Shown here one piece after another: positions 17,580-25,333 of a DNA stretch of 64,000 nucleotides. The notes under the pieces are model-generated. The model was not told the origin of the DNA. It searched no databases and saw nothing but the letters and a program-made list of their open reading frames with translations. The translations under genes and the position numbers were made by a program. Numbering within the stretch: position 1 is the first letter of the stretch; every line of letters starts with the position of its first letter. The DNA lies in NCBI RefSeq assembly GCF_021183825.1, contig NZ_CP089211.1, positions 1 to 64,000 on the forward strand. The letters run 5' to 3'. The stretch comes from Sinomicrobium kalidii. Its GTDB lineage: Bacteria > Bacteroidota > Bacteroidia > Flavobacteriales > Flavobacteriaceae.

Positions 17580-18020
17580 TCAACTATTCACTTTCCACTG
17601 ATAGCCTTCTCCTTCAAACAGTTCCCTGCCCCACACGGGAAGTTCGGCTTTGATCCGCTCCACGAGTTCATTACAGGCATCTATGGCCGCTTTTCTGTGT
17701 CCCGAAGAAGTAAAGACAAAAAGGCAAATTTCCCCGGCGGGCACTTTACCGAGGCTGTGATAGACATGCATGCAGGTAATCGGATACCTTTCGAAGACCG
17801 ATTCACGTATTTCGTGCATTTTTTCCAGCGCCATTTCTTCATATGCTGTATACTCTATGGCTTCTATTTTTTTTCCGTCCGCTTCATCGGCCCTTACCTG
17901 TCCGAGGAAGATACTGTGGGCACCAATCTCTTTTTTGGTACTGTGTTTCTGAATGCTTTCTCCGATAAAGGAAGCGGGAACAGCTCCTTCCCGGAATATG
18001 TTCTTCGGGGTACGTTTCAT
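17580..18020 (-). CDS. moaE: Molybdopterin synthase catalytic subunit MoaE (with altered active-site position)
   Basis: MoaE, with MoaD, inserts two sulfurs into cyclic pyranopterin monophosphate to form molybdopterin. The family core is present: GAHSIFLGQVR, then HSLGKVPAGEICLFVFTSSGHRKAAIDAC. From memory of E. coli MoaE, active-site Lys119 and Lys126 occur in LKTRAPFWK. Here the matching stretch is IKAELPVWGRE, so the first Lys is kept and the second is Gly followed by Arg. The ATG at 18020 is preferred to an upstream GTG at 18068. The gene ends with EGEGYQW, as in other MoaE proteins. Confidence 0.9.
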   Translation of the reverse strand: MKRTPKNIFREGAVPASFIGESIQKHSTKKEIGAHSIFLGQVRADEADGKKIEAIEYTAYEEMALEKMHEIRESVFERYPITCMHVYHSLGKVPAGEICLFVFTSSGHRKAAIDACNELVERIKAELPVWGRELFEGEGYQWKVNS

Positions 18021-18102
18021 TTCTTCAATGTTTGTTATGTTATAGGTAATCCTCTTGTTTAAATTCACCAGGAACTCCCGTGTTTATCGGTTTGTTTTTT
18101 GT

Positions 18103-18116
18103 CACGGATACACGAA
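18103..18116 (+). repeat. CACGGATACACGAA dispersed word, copy 1
   Basis: An exact 14-mer in the moaE-moaD spacer, followed by a T-rich stretch. The same 14-mer occurs at 46508-46521 (minus), 51833-51846 and 51956-51969, all in spacers. Confidence 0.6.
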
Positions 18117-18172
18117 CGATTTTTAGGCTATTGTATTCGGTATCCGGATCGGTCAGTGATTTGGCAGGATTT

Positions 18173-18400
18173 TCAACCTCCCGAGAACGGGGGAAGCAGG
18201 CTTACTTCACTTTCTTCACCGAGTACCGTATTCTCCTTTACAATTTCCTTATCAATAGCTATGAGGTACTTCATTTTTTTTAACGCAGGATATTTTTCTT
18301 CCAGCCTGTCAATCATCGTATCGGTATCCGGAATATCCTTCAGGCGCACCAAAGAACCTTCAAAAATGTCTGTTAATTGTCCGAAAACCAGTATTTTCAT
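18173..18400 (-). CDS. moaD: Molybdopterin synthase sulfur carrier subunit MoaD
   Basis: The 75-residue ubiquitin-fold protein ends in FSGG, the Gly-Gly terminus that is adenylated and thiocarboxylated to carry sulfur to MoaE. The start VLVFGQLTDIFEG and the central VLGEESEVSLLPPFSGG fit MoaD. It lies between moeA (57 bp upstream) and moaE. No moeB-like activating enzyme is in the cluster, so that must be encoded elsewhere. Confidence 0.93.
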   Translation of the reverse strand: MKILVFGQLTDIFEGSLVRLKDIPDTDTMIDRLEEKYPALKKMKYLIAIDKEIVKENTVLGEESEVSLLPPFSGG

Positions 18401-18457
18401 CTTTTTGCATTTTTTTATTAACGGAAAAACAAAATGTATTTCATACGCAATACTACA

Positions 18458-19648
18458 CTACCCGTATAATGGCAGCAGATGTATTGTTACTTCTTCTCCC
18501 TTTTCATATTCCTTTACTTCTTCACCGAGCTCAATGAGGCAATTGGCCCGGGCAAAGGAACCGAGCCGGAAAGACTCCTGCCCCGTAGCCGGGGTTACCT
18601 CACCGTTTTTATAGATCCCTTTCAAAAAATGGGTCAACGCATTCTTTTTGGCATACGCAATGCTCAAGGGAACATTTAATGATGTCAGTTGCCGTTCCCG
18701 CCCGCAGAGTGCCTGCAGGGCATTCCATACGTATTCGTAAAAACAGGTCAGTACGGACGAAGGATTACCGGGAAGGCCAAAAACCAGCTTATTCTCCTTT
18801 CTTCCCATATAAAGCGGTTTTCCCGGCCGCTGTTTCAGCTTGTGAAATAATTGTTGCACTCCGCAATTTTCAGCGGCCCTGACCACAAAGTCATAATCGC
18901 CCACACTTACACCGCCCGTAAGCAATACGACATCGTTGTTTTTCAAAGCGTTCCCGAGAATACCGGTTAGGGTATCCAGCTTGTCCTCTGCCAGGTGAAC
19001 ACTTATTTTTTCTATCCCAATTTGTTTCAAAGCCGCCCTGAGCATGGATGCATTGGACTCGTAGATCTGTCCCGGTTGCAGTTCTTTTCCCGCCTGTTGC
19101 AACTCATTCCCTGTTACGACAATGGCTACATAAGGCATGGGGTATACTTTTACCCTGGCAATGCCCACACCGGACAGAAATCCTACTCCGGCGGGTGACA
19201 ATACCGTTCCTTCGGGTAATGCGAGATCATCTTTTCGTATTTCCGTGCCTTTGTAACGGATGTTCCTCCCTTCTTCCAGCAATTCGTCTTCTATGAAAAG
19301 TTGTGTCCCTTTCCGGGTAACCCTTTCCTGCATAACCACTGTATCGGCACCTTCGGGCACAACGGCACCGGTGAAAATCCGTACGGCTTTTCCTGTTGAT
19401 ATGGGGGCTTTACTCCCTTTACCCGCGGGGATCTCCCCATCTACAAGAAGGCTTCCTCCGTTTTTCCAGTCTTTAAAAACAAAGGCATACCCGTCCATTG
19501 CCGACTGGTGAAAAGGCGGAATGTCACAGGTGGCATATACATCCTCCGCAAGGACATGATCTACTGCCTTTTCCACATCTACTTCAACAGGCGGAAGGGA
19601 AAACATGTTTTCCCTGATTATTTTTCTGGCTTCGGTTACGGGGATCAT
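18458..19648 (-). CDS. moeA: Molybdopterin molybdenumtransferase MoeA
   Basis: MoeA inserts molybdenum into adenylated molybdopterin. The 396-residue protein shows the expected domains. The N-terminal part has AEDVYATCDIPPFHQSAMDGYA; the central MoCF-type domain has IVVTGNEL and LTGGVSVGDYDFV; the C-terminal beta domain includes KPLYMGRKENKLVFGLPGNPSSVL. Length matches MoeA. It lies between moaA and moaD on the same strand. A mogA/moaB partner for the adenylation step is not in the window. Confidence 0.95.
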   Translation of the reverse strand: MIPVTEARKIIRENMFSLPPVEVDVEKAVDHVLAEDVYATCDIPPFHQSAMDGYAFVFKDWKNGGSLLVDGEIPAGKGSKAPISTGKAVRIFTGAVVPEGADTVVMQERVTRKGTQLFIEDELLEEGRNIRYKGTEIRKDDLALPEGTVLSPAGVGFLSGVGIARVKVYPMPYVAIVVTGNELQQAGKELQPGQIYESNASMLRAALKQIGIEKISVHLAEDKLDTLTGILGNALKNNDVVLLTGGVSVGDYDFVVRAAENCGVQQLFHKLKQRPGKPLYMGRKENKLVFGLPGNPSSVLTCFYEYVWNALQALCGRERQLTSLNVPLSIAYAKKNALTHFLKGIYKNGEVTPATGQESFRLGSFARANCLIELGEEVKEYEKGEEVTIHLLPLYG

Positions 19649-19654
19649 CTGATT

Positions 19655-19700
19655 TGATTTATAACTTCAGGATTTATGATGTATGACTTGCGGTTTTAGC
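19655..19700 (+). repeat. Degenerate member of the TTAGRTATRAGACRTGAGA-like spacer family
   Basis: The moaA-moeA spacer contains AGGATTTATGATGTATGACT, which aligns loosely with the elements at 2909-2947, 23945-23990 and 46174-46210. The match is weak on its own; the assignment rests on the family pattern. Confidence 0.3.
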
Positions 19701-19736
19701 TTTACGTCCCTAATTTTACTCTTATTTTACAAATTG

Positions 19737-20726
19737 TTATCCGCCTATACTGATCATACTGCGGTTTTCGATGTCTTTTCCGTCCATCTTTTTAAAGTCT
19801 TTATCGAGCTGCCCCCCGAGTCCCCTGGCCTTTTGCAACACATTTTTTCTGATGAGGGGTTCCAGTGCTTCCCCCTTTCGCAATGCGGCCAGCAGGTCCA
19901 TTTCTCCTTTGGAGAAAAGACAGTTTTTCATCTTTCCGTCCGCGGTGAGCCGCATCCGGTTGCAGCCGCTGCAAAACGGGGCACTCATGGTACTTATCAC
20001 GGCAAACGTTCCCTTATGGCCGGGAATCCTGTATTTCTTGGCCGTGTCGTGCGGGCCTTCCGCCAAGCGTTCGGGACGGTATTCCGATTTCACGATCTCA
20101 AGCATTTCCTTCCAGGTAAACACCTGGTTGCTGGTCCATTTATTGCCGCTGAAAGGCATAAATTCAATAAAACGTACATGAATGGGATGGTCTTTGGTCC
20201 AGGCCACAAAATCCAGTATTTCGTTATCATTCAATCCTTTCATAATAACGGCATTCACTTTTACGTGAAAACCGTTTTCCATGGCCAGTTCTATATTGTC
20301 CAGTGCCGACTTAAACTGTTTTCTGCGGGTCATCCACAGGAATTTTTCCGGTTTCAGGGTATCGAGGCTTATGTTCAGCGACCGGACCCCGGTTTCTTTC
20401 AGAATATCCATGTAGCGGTGCAAAAGGGTGGCATTGGTGGTCATTGTCAGGGTTACGGGAAGCTTTGAAAGCCTTTGCAAAATTTCCCCTACATCTTTCC
20501 TCGCCAAAGGTTCCCCTCCGGTAAGCCGTATCTTATTCACCCCGAGCGCTACAAAGGTCTTTGCTATGGTCTCAATTTCATCGACCTGCATCAACCGGGC
20601 TTCCGGGGTAAAGTCGTAATCCTCGTCCGGCATACAATAAAAACACCGCAGGTTACACACATCGGTAAGCGATATCCTGAGATAATCATGGGTTCTGTTG
20701 TACGTATCCTTTATCATCTTATCCAT
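19737..20726 (-). CDS. moaA: GTP 3',8-cyclase MoaA
   Basis: MoaA is the radical-SAM enzyme that starts molybdenum cofactor synthesis by converting GTP to 3',8-cyclo-H2GTP. The SAM cluster cysteines C24, C28 and C31 are in VCNLRCFYC. The second, GTP-binding cluster is in FCSGCNRMRLTADGKMKNC. The protein ends in Gly-Gly (SMISIGG), which is needed for MoaA function in the family. The 329 residues match. The partner moaC is not in this cluster. It lies 23 bp downstream of the MocA-like gene. Confidence 0.97.
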   Translation of the reverse strand: MDKMIKDTYNRTHDYLRISLTDVCNLRCFYCMPDEDYDFTPEARLMQVDEIETIAKTFVALGVNKIRLTGGEPLARKDVGEILQRLSKLPVTLTMTTNATLLHRYMDILKETGVRSLNISLDTLKPEKFLWMTRRKQFKSALDNIELAMENGFHVKVNAVIMKGLNDNEILDFVAWTKDHPIHVRFIEFMPFSGNKWTSNQVFTWKEMLEIVKSEYRPERLAEGPHDTAKKYRIPGHKGTFAVISTMSAPFCSGCNRMRLTADGKMKNCLFSKGEMDLLAALRKGEALEPLIRKNVLQKARGLGGQLDKDFKKMDGKDIENRSMISIGG

Positions 20727-20749
20727 CTGAATCCTTCCTTTATATTATC

Positions 20750-21382
20750 TTAATGTCCGCTTACCAGCTTTTTATAATCTTCCGGAGTATCAATATCGGT
20801 ATTTCCCCGGGGAAATTCCACCGTTATCGTTTCCCTGTCATTCTTCCGGATAATTCCCCTGGCTCCTTTATCCCCTTTCAGGGCGAGCAATTCGGGAAAA
20901 ACATCTTTGTGAAACAATGCGGGAACGCCTTTCTTATTCCTGTAAGAACTGGCTACTACGGGAGCATCGGTTGTTATTTGCCGTTCCAGTAGTTTAGTTA
21001 AAAGTTCCGAATTTACAAAAGGTTGGTCACATAACATAACCAATATCCCTTCTATCATATTTTCCTTGTCTTTTGTTAGGTAACCTACTCCGAGGCGGAT
21101 ACCGGAGGCCATTCCTTCTTCATACTCGGGGTTTTCCAGAAATACCGTTCCGTTTTGTTTTACATTTTGTTTTATGCTGCCCGCACTGTTCCCGAGAATA
21201 ACCACAATATTTTTTACCCCCGTTTTTGTAGCTTCATCAATAGCATGTTGTAACAGCGATTTACCCCTGTATTCCAGCAACTGTTTGGGTTGTCCCATAC
21301 GTGCGGAACTTCCTGCGGCAAGAATGATGATACCGTATGTTCTGGTTCTAATTTTATCAGCTGTGGTCATTTTACTTTCCAA
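20750..21382 (-). CDS. MocA-like molybdenum cofactor nucleotidyltransferase
   Basis: The 210-residue protein is an NTP-transferase of the MobA/MocA group. The N-terminal loop AAGSSARMGQPKQLL binds the nucleotide and LCDQPFV carries the metal-binding Asp. The CDQP form is closer to MocA (CTP, cytosine dinucleotide cofactor) than to MobA (GTP). An XdhC protein and an IorAB enzyme in the same cluster also point to the MCD cofactor. CTP specificity is inference. It lies 25 bp after the TlpA-like gene. Confidence 0.85.
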   Translation of the reverse strand: MESKMTTADKIRTRTYGIIILAAGSSARMGQPKQLLEYRGKSLLQHAIDEATKTGVKNIVVILGNSAGSIKQNVKQNGTVFLENPEYEEGMASGIRLGVGYLTKDKENMIEGILVMLCDQPFVNSELLTKLLERQITTDAPVVASSYRNKKGVPALFHKDVFPELLALKGDKGARGIIRKNDRETITVEFPRGNTDIDTPEDYKKLVSGH

Positions 21383-21407
21383 TACTTCTACATATCAATA
21401 GTATTTA

Positions 21408-22775
21408 TTACTTCCCTGCAACAAGCCCTTCTATAAGGTCTAAGGCTTCCGAAGGTTTTTCAATAGCAGAACTTACAATCGTTCCGTTTTTGTTTATAAG
21501 TATATATTTCGGTATCGTCTGTATATTGTAATTTTGTCCGAAATCTCCCTCTTTTCCATCTTTGATTAACAGATCTGTCCCGGCCCCGCTTTGATTCTTC
21601 GCAAGAAATTCCGCCCATTTTTCCTTTGAAGAGTCTACAGAGATCATTAATATGCTGACTTCCGGATTGTTTTTATATTGTTCCGACATCGAAATTACAT
21701 CTGGCCTTTGATTGATACAGGGTCCGCACCAGGTAGCCCAAACATCTATAAAAACAATATTTCCTTTTAAATCGGACAACCTTAGTTTTTCCCCGTTTTT
21801 AGCTTCACCCTCAAAATCATAGGCAGGCGCTCCTTTTTGCGCAGAAAAATATGCTTCTGATATCCTTCCCAGCTTATTGTAAAACCTGTTGGATTGTTCC
21901 CGTTGTAATATTTCCCGTAAAACCGACGCGTTCAACTTGTCTTCGTGATTTTTCCACGGAAACGGATATTCAATTAAATTCATCACATAAGTCACCTTAT
22001 ACCAATCTGATAATTCTTTGTTCTCCGTCCTTTGTTCGATATAGTCAAGGAACACGTCAATTTTTTCCAGTGTATCCTCTTTCTGAAAATACTCCCTCTC
22101 CAGCTTGTGTAGTGCCAAACCGGGATATTCCAGAAATTGAATGCTATTATGGTCTATCTGTTCTAAAAAGTCAAAATAATTGTTCTCCAAATCCATATCT
22201 TTGGAAACCCGTCCAAGAAAAAACATAAAATTGTATATTCTCGCCGAATTCTGAAATTTGAGAATATGGCTCTCCATTTCCGTTAACTTTTCTGAGTGCG
22301 TATTTATTACACGATCTCTTCGTTCCCGAAAATCATTCAGAACCCGGATCACAGTATCCGTATTTGAATTTTTTCCCATGAAAACATTCAGGTTCGCATT
22401 GAGAAAGGGAAGTGTGCTGTTGGATATATAATTTAAAAGAGAATCACTCAGACTATTTGTTTGTATTGCAGAGTCTTTATGAACAACAATATCAAGTTCC
22501 TTACCGGGCGTAAGAATTGTGAGATATTCTTTTTCACCCTCTTTGGTATGCAGATGGGCTGTTGTTGGTCGTTTTATGGTATACGTTTTCTTTTTTTCTT
22601 TATGATCTAAAGAAATTTTTGCCAGGTATTCCCCGTTTCTATCCGGTATTTCCGAAATGTAAATGCTATCTATACCGGCATTTTCCTCAACCGAATTTAC
22701 AACGAACGTATCTGCTCTTTTACAGGAAAAGAGTATTGTTAGTAAGGCGATAGTAATTACTGCCTGTTTATACAT
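21408..22775 (-). CDS. TlpA-type thioredoxin-fold lipoprotein
   Basis: The 455-residue protein begins with a lipoprotein signal (LTILFSC, Cys at about 18). Its N-terminal domain of about 200 residues resembles the DUF4369-type part of Bacteroidota TlpA proteins. The C-terminal thioredoxin domain has FIDVWATWCGPCINQRPDV, with the CxxC redox pair, and the cis-Pro loop NIQTIPKYILI. It should act as a membrane-bound thiol-disulfide oxidoreductase on the periplasmic side. It is embedded in the molybdenum cluster and overlaps the end of xdhC by 8 bp, so the two are translationally coupled. A role in maturing the exported IorAB enzyme is possible but not established. Confidence 0.85.
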   Translation of the reverse strand: MYKQAVITIALLTILFSCKRADTFVVNSVEENAGIDSIYISEIPDRNGEYLAKISLDHKEKKKTYTIKRPTTAHLHTKEGEKEYLTILTPGKELDIVVHKDSAIQTNSLSDSLLNYISNSTLPFLNANLNVFMGKNSNTDTVIRVLNDFRERRDRVINTHSEKLTEMESHILKFQNSARIYNFMFFLGRVSKDMDLENNYFDFLEQIDHNSIQFLEYPGLALHKLEREYFQKEDTLEKIDVFLDYIEQRTENKELSDWYKVTYVMNLIEYPFPWKNHEDKLNASVLREILQREQSNRFYNKLGRISEAYFSAQKGAPAYDFEGEAKNGEKLRLSDLKGNIVFIDVWATWCGPCINQRPDVISMSEQYKNNPEVSILMISVDSSKEKWAEFLAKNQSGAGTDLLIKDGKEGDFGQNYNIQTIPKYILINKNGTIVSSAIEKPSEALDLIEGLVAGK

Positions 22776-23928
22776 TTATTCCGTTTTGATCAGTTATATA
22801 AGTCTTTTTACCTTTTTCATGAATACGGCCGTCACTATCCCGGAGTGATTTTCCCGGCTTCTCCGTAAAAACAGCTTTTATTTCCGAAACTATTGAAAGT
22901 GCGATCTCTTCGGATGTTTCGGCACCTATGTCGAGCCCTACCGGACTAAAAACGTTTGCAGGGGTTCCTGTAACGGGAAATCCTTCTTTACGGATTTCCT
23001 CCAGCATTCGTTCCCTTTTTTTACGCGGGCCGAGCATGCCTATATATCTTACTCCGCGCCGGAGTAATTGTTTTATCAGCACTTTGTCGTAATTGTAATT
23101 ATGGGTCATGAGTAACACAGCGGTACGGTTATCTGTTTCCACTTCTTCGAGTGCATTTTCAGGCTCGCCTATAATGATATTACAGGAAGAAAAACGCTGT
23201 TTACTGGCATAGTTGGGCCTTCCGTCTATCAGGGTGGTTTCCCAGCCCAGGACACCGGCCATATCAACCACCGGGAATATGTCATTTCCGGCACCGGCGA
23301 TAACAAGTCGTATTTCCGGTTCCACATATTCAATAAAGGCATTAACCGGGGCACTTTCAACTTGGTATGTTTTAAAAACAGCGTGCCCTTTTTCTAAGAC
23401 CGCTTTGCCATCACTGTAAAGCAGTTCCTGAAAAGGCAGCGGATCTCCGTCATTTGACCATACCCGGTTTTCTTTCAGCAATAATCTTGTTCCCTGTGTA
23501 TTGTCCCTTCTGTTCTCCAGTGAAAAAAGGGTGACCAGAACGGATGGTAACCTGTCCTCCGCCAGTTTTCTGAGCAGTTCTGCCGGATTCCATTGAACCG
23601 TGGCCAGAACAGGCTCTATAAGCACTTGTATGATGCCGTTACAGCCCAGTCCAACGCCGATAAAGGCATCGTCTTCATCAGAAGTGTCATAGGTTACCAG
23701 CATGGGATGATCCTGCATAATGACCAGCAAGGACTTGCGCAATGCATCTCCTTCCAGGCAACCGCCGCTTATGGCGCCTGTGAGTTCGCCGTCTTCGGTA
23801 ATAAGCATGCGTGCACCGGGACGGCGATAGGAAGAACCCTCCACATGGACTACGGTAGCCAGAGCAGTTCTCTTCCCCTGTGAGTTTGCCTGGTCATATG
23901 CTTTTATTATTTGCTTTATTTCCTTCAC
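22768..23928 (-). CDS. XdhC/CoxF family molybdenum cofactor maturation protein
   Basis: The 386-residue protein has the XdhC N-terminal domain (ATVVHVEGSSYRRPGARML, GGCLEGD) and a C-terminal Rossmann domain (LVIAGAGNDIFPVVDMAGVL, then HNYNYDKVLIKQLL and YIGMLGPRKKRE). XdhC proteins bind the sulfurated cofactor and load it into xanthine-dehydrogenase-family enzymes. The start is GTG at 23928. The upstream cysteine desulfurase gene can supply the sulfur. The last codons overlap the start of the TlpA-like gene. Confidence 0.93.
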   Translation of the reverse strand: MKEIKQIIKAYDQANSQGKRTALATVVHVEGSSYRRPGARMLITEDGELTGAISGGCLEGDALRKSLLVIMQDHPMLVTYDTSDEDDAFIGVGLGCNGIIQVLIEPVLATVQWNPAELLRKLAEDRLPSVLVTLFSLENRRDNTQGTRLLLKENRVWSNDGDPLPFQELLYSDGKAVLEKGHAVFKTYQVESAPVNAFIEYVEPEIRLVIAGAGNDIFPVVDMAGVLGWETTLIDGRPNYASKQRFSSCNIIIGEPENALEEVETDNRTAVLLMTHNYNYDKVLIKQLLRRGVRYIGMLGPRKKRERMLEEIRKEGFPVTGTPANVFSPVGLDIGAETSEEIALSIVSEIKAVFTEKPGKSLRDSDGRIHEKGKKTYITDQNGINV

Positions 23929-23944
23929 ACTTAATCTTTAGGTA

Positions 23945-23990
23945 TTAGATATGAGACATGAGATGTTAGATTTGAGATATCAGATTCTGG
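23945..23990 (+). repeat. TTAGATATGAGACATGAGA-type dispersed spacer word
   Basis: The 51-bp spacer between the desulfurase gene and xdhC consists almost wholly of a GAGAT/GAGAC-rich stretch, TTAGATATGAGACATGAGA and then TTTGAGATATCAGATT. It aligns with TTAGGTATAAGACGTGAGA at 2911. Confidence 0.5.
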
Positions 23991-25167
23991 TTTGGTCTCC
24001 GACCGGTGTTATATGCCGGGCTTTTCTTTTCGTTATAATTGCTTCCCTTATGGTTTTTGCCGCAAAACGTATTTCTTCTTCAGAAGTAAACCTCCCCAGG
24101 CTTATACGCACTGCGCTGCCTGCATTTTCTGCGGACATTCCCATGGCCCGGAGCACATGGGAAGGCGTGTGTACATTGCCTGAACAGGCGCTGCCCCGGC
24201 TTACGGCAACATCTTTTGCCAAAGACAGTACAAAACCTTCCCCTTCAATGCCTTCAATGGAGATATTGGTGACATGCGAAAGCCTGTTATCCCTGTCACC
24301 GTTTATTTTAACGCCTTCAATAGCGAGTAATTCTCCCTCCAGGATGTTCCGGAGGGTTGCGAGTCTTTCCACTTCTGCATGCATTTCTTCCGTACATATC
24401 CGGGCCGCCATTCCGAATCCCGCTATTCCGGGGACATTCAGTGTTCCGCTCCTGTATCCCCTTTCGTGTTTCCCCCCGTGTATCTGCGGGGCTATAGCCG
24501 GTTTAATTTCTTTATTCATATATAACGCTCCCACTCCTTTAGGGCCATACATTTTATGGGAAGAGAAAGCCAGTATATCAATATTTTCATCTGCAACCCG
24601 GATCTGTATTTTACCTGCGGCCTGAGTGGCATCACACAAGAAAGGTATTCCGTGTTTTTTTGCTATTTCCCCTATTCTCTTAACAGGGTTTATTAACCCG
24701 GTCTCATTATTGGCGTACATGAGGGCAATACCAATGGTTTCGCTACTGCTTTCACTTTCCAGCTCATCCGGGTCGATATGTCCGAGGGTGTCCACGCCCA
24801 GATAAGTAAGCCTGTACCCGTTATGTTCCAGATATTTACAGGTATCAAGTACCGCTTCGTGTTCGGTTTGTGAGGTTATAATATGGTTCCCCTTAAAACG
24901 CTCTGAAAAAGCTATGCCTTTAAGGGCCAGGTTTACGGCTTCCGTAGCGCCTGAAGTAAATATCACGTCCTTTGCCCGTGCACCTATCAAATGGGCCGCC
25001 TGCTCACGGGCATCTTCCACTGCTTCGCCGGCTTCCCACCCGAAACTGTGGTCCCTGCTGGCCGCGTTACCGAAATTTTCTGAAAAGTACGGTATCATGG
25101 CCTCTACCACCCTCGGATCACAGGGGGTGGTGGCATTATAATCGAGGTATACCGGTTTTTTCTGCAT
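23980..25167 (-). CDS. Cysteine desulfurase, NifS/IscS-like
   Basis: This pyridoxal-phosphate enzyme takes sulfur from cysteine. The start VYLDYNATTPCDPRVVEAM and the Lys motif FSSHKMYGPKGVGALY are typical of NifS/IscS. The sulfur-accepting Cys lies in SRGSACSGNVHTPSHVL. The ATG at 25167 is chosen because the start of a longer TTG reading (25209) falls in a good -7 promoter box. The product is then 395 residues. As first gene of the molybdenum cluster, followed by xdhC, it probably provides the terminal sulfido ligand of the cofactor and perhaps sulfur for MoaD; general Fe-S assembly is the alternative. Confidence 0.92.
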   Translation of the reverse strand: MQKKPVYLDYNATTPCDPRVVEAMIPYFSENFGNAASRDHSFGWEAGEAVEDAREQAAHLIGARAKDVIFTSGATEAVNLALKGIAFSERFKGNHIITSQTEHEAVLDTCKYLEHNGYRLTYLGVDTLGHIDPDELESESSSETIGIALMYANNETGLINPVKRIGEIAKKHGIPFLCDATQAAGKIQIRVADENIDILAFSSHKMYGPKGVGALYMNKEIKPAIAPQIHGGKHERGYRSGTLNVPGIAGFGMAARICTEEMHAEVERLATLRNILEGELLAIEGVKINGDRDNRLSHVTNISIEGIEGEGFVLSLAKDVAVSRGSACSGNVHTPSHVLRAMGMSAENAGSAVRISLGRFTSEEEIRFAAKTIREAIITKRKARHITPVGDQTRI

Positions 25168-25206
25168 GTTTCCAGTGGTTTTGAATATTAGAGCCGGGTT
25201 TAACGC

Positions 25207-25214
25207 CAAATATA
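25207..25214 (-). promoter_or_regulatory. -7 element of the molybdenum-cluster promoter
   Basis: On the minus strand this reads TATATTTG, an exact TAnnTTTG. It lies about 40 bp before the ATG at 25167. A good -33 TTTG at the usual distance is not seen, so confidence is limited. It would drive the desulfurase, xdhC and following genes. Confidence 0.4.
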
Positions 25215-25333
25215 AATATAGGGGATATTTTCCGCCCGGTCAACCCCTGGTCAGGGCTTTACACTGAAACCGGCAAGATTTATAATTTATTTAACACCAC
25301 ACACAACATCATATGTACGGTTTAATCCGCTTT

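Noticed and set aside
25168..25209. Upstream TTG start for the cysteine desulfurase
   Set aside because: The 14 extra residues lack family support, and a -7 promoter box (25207-25214) overlaps that start.
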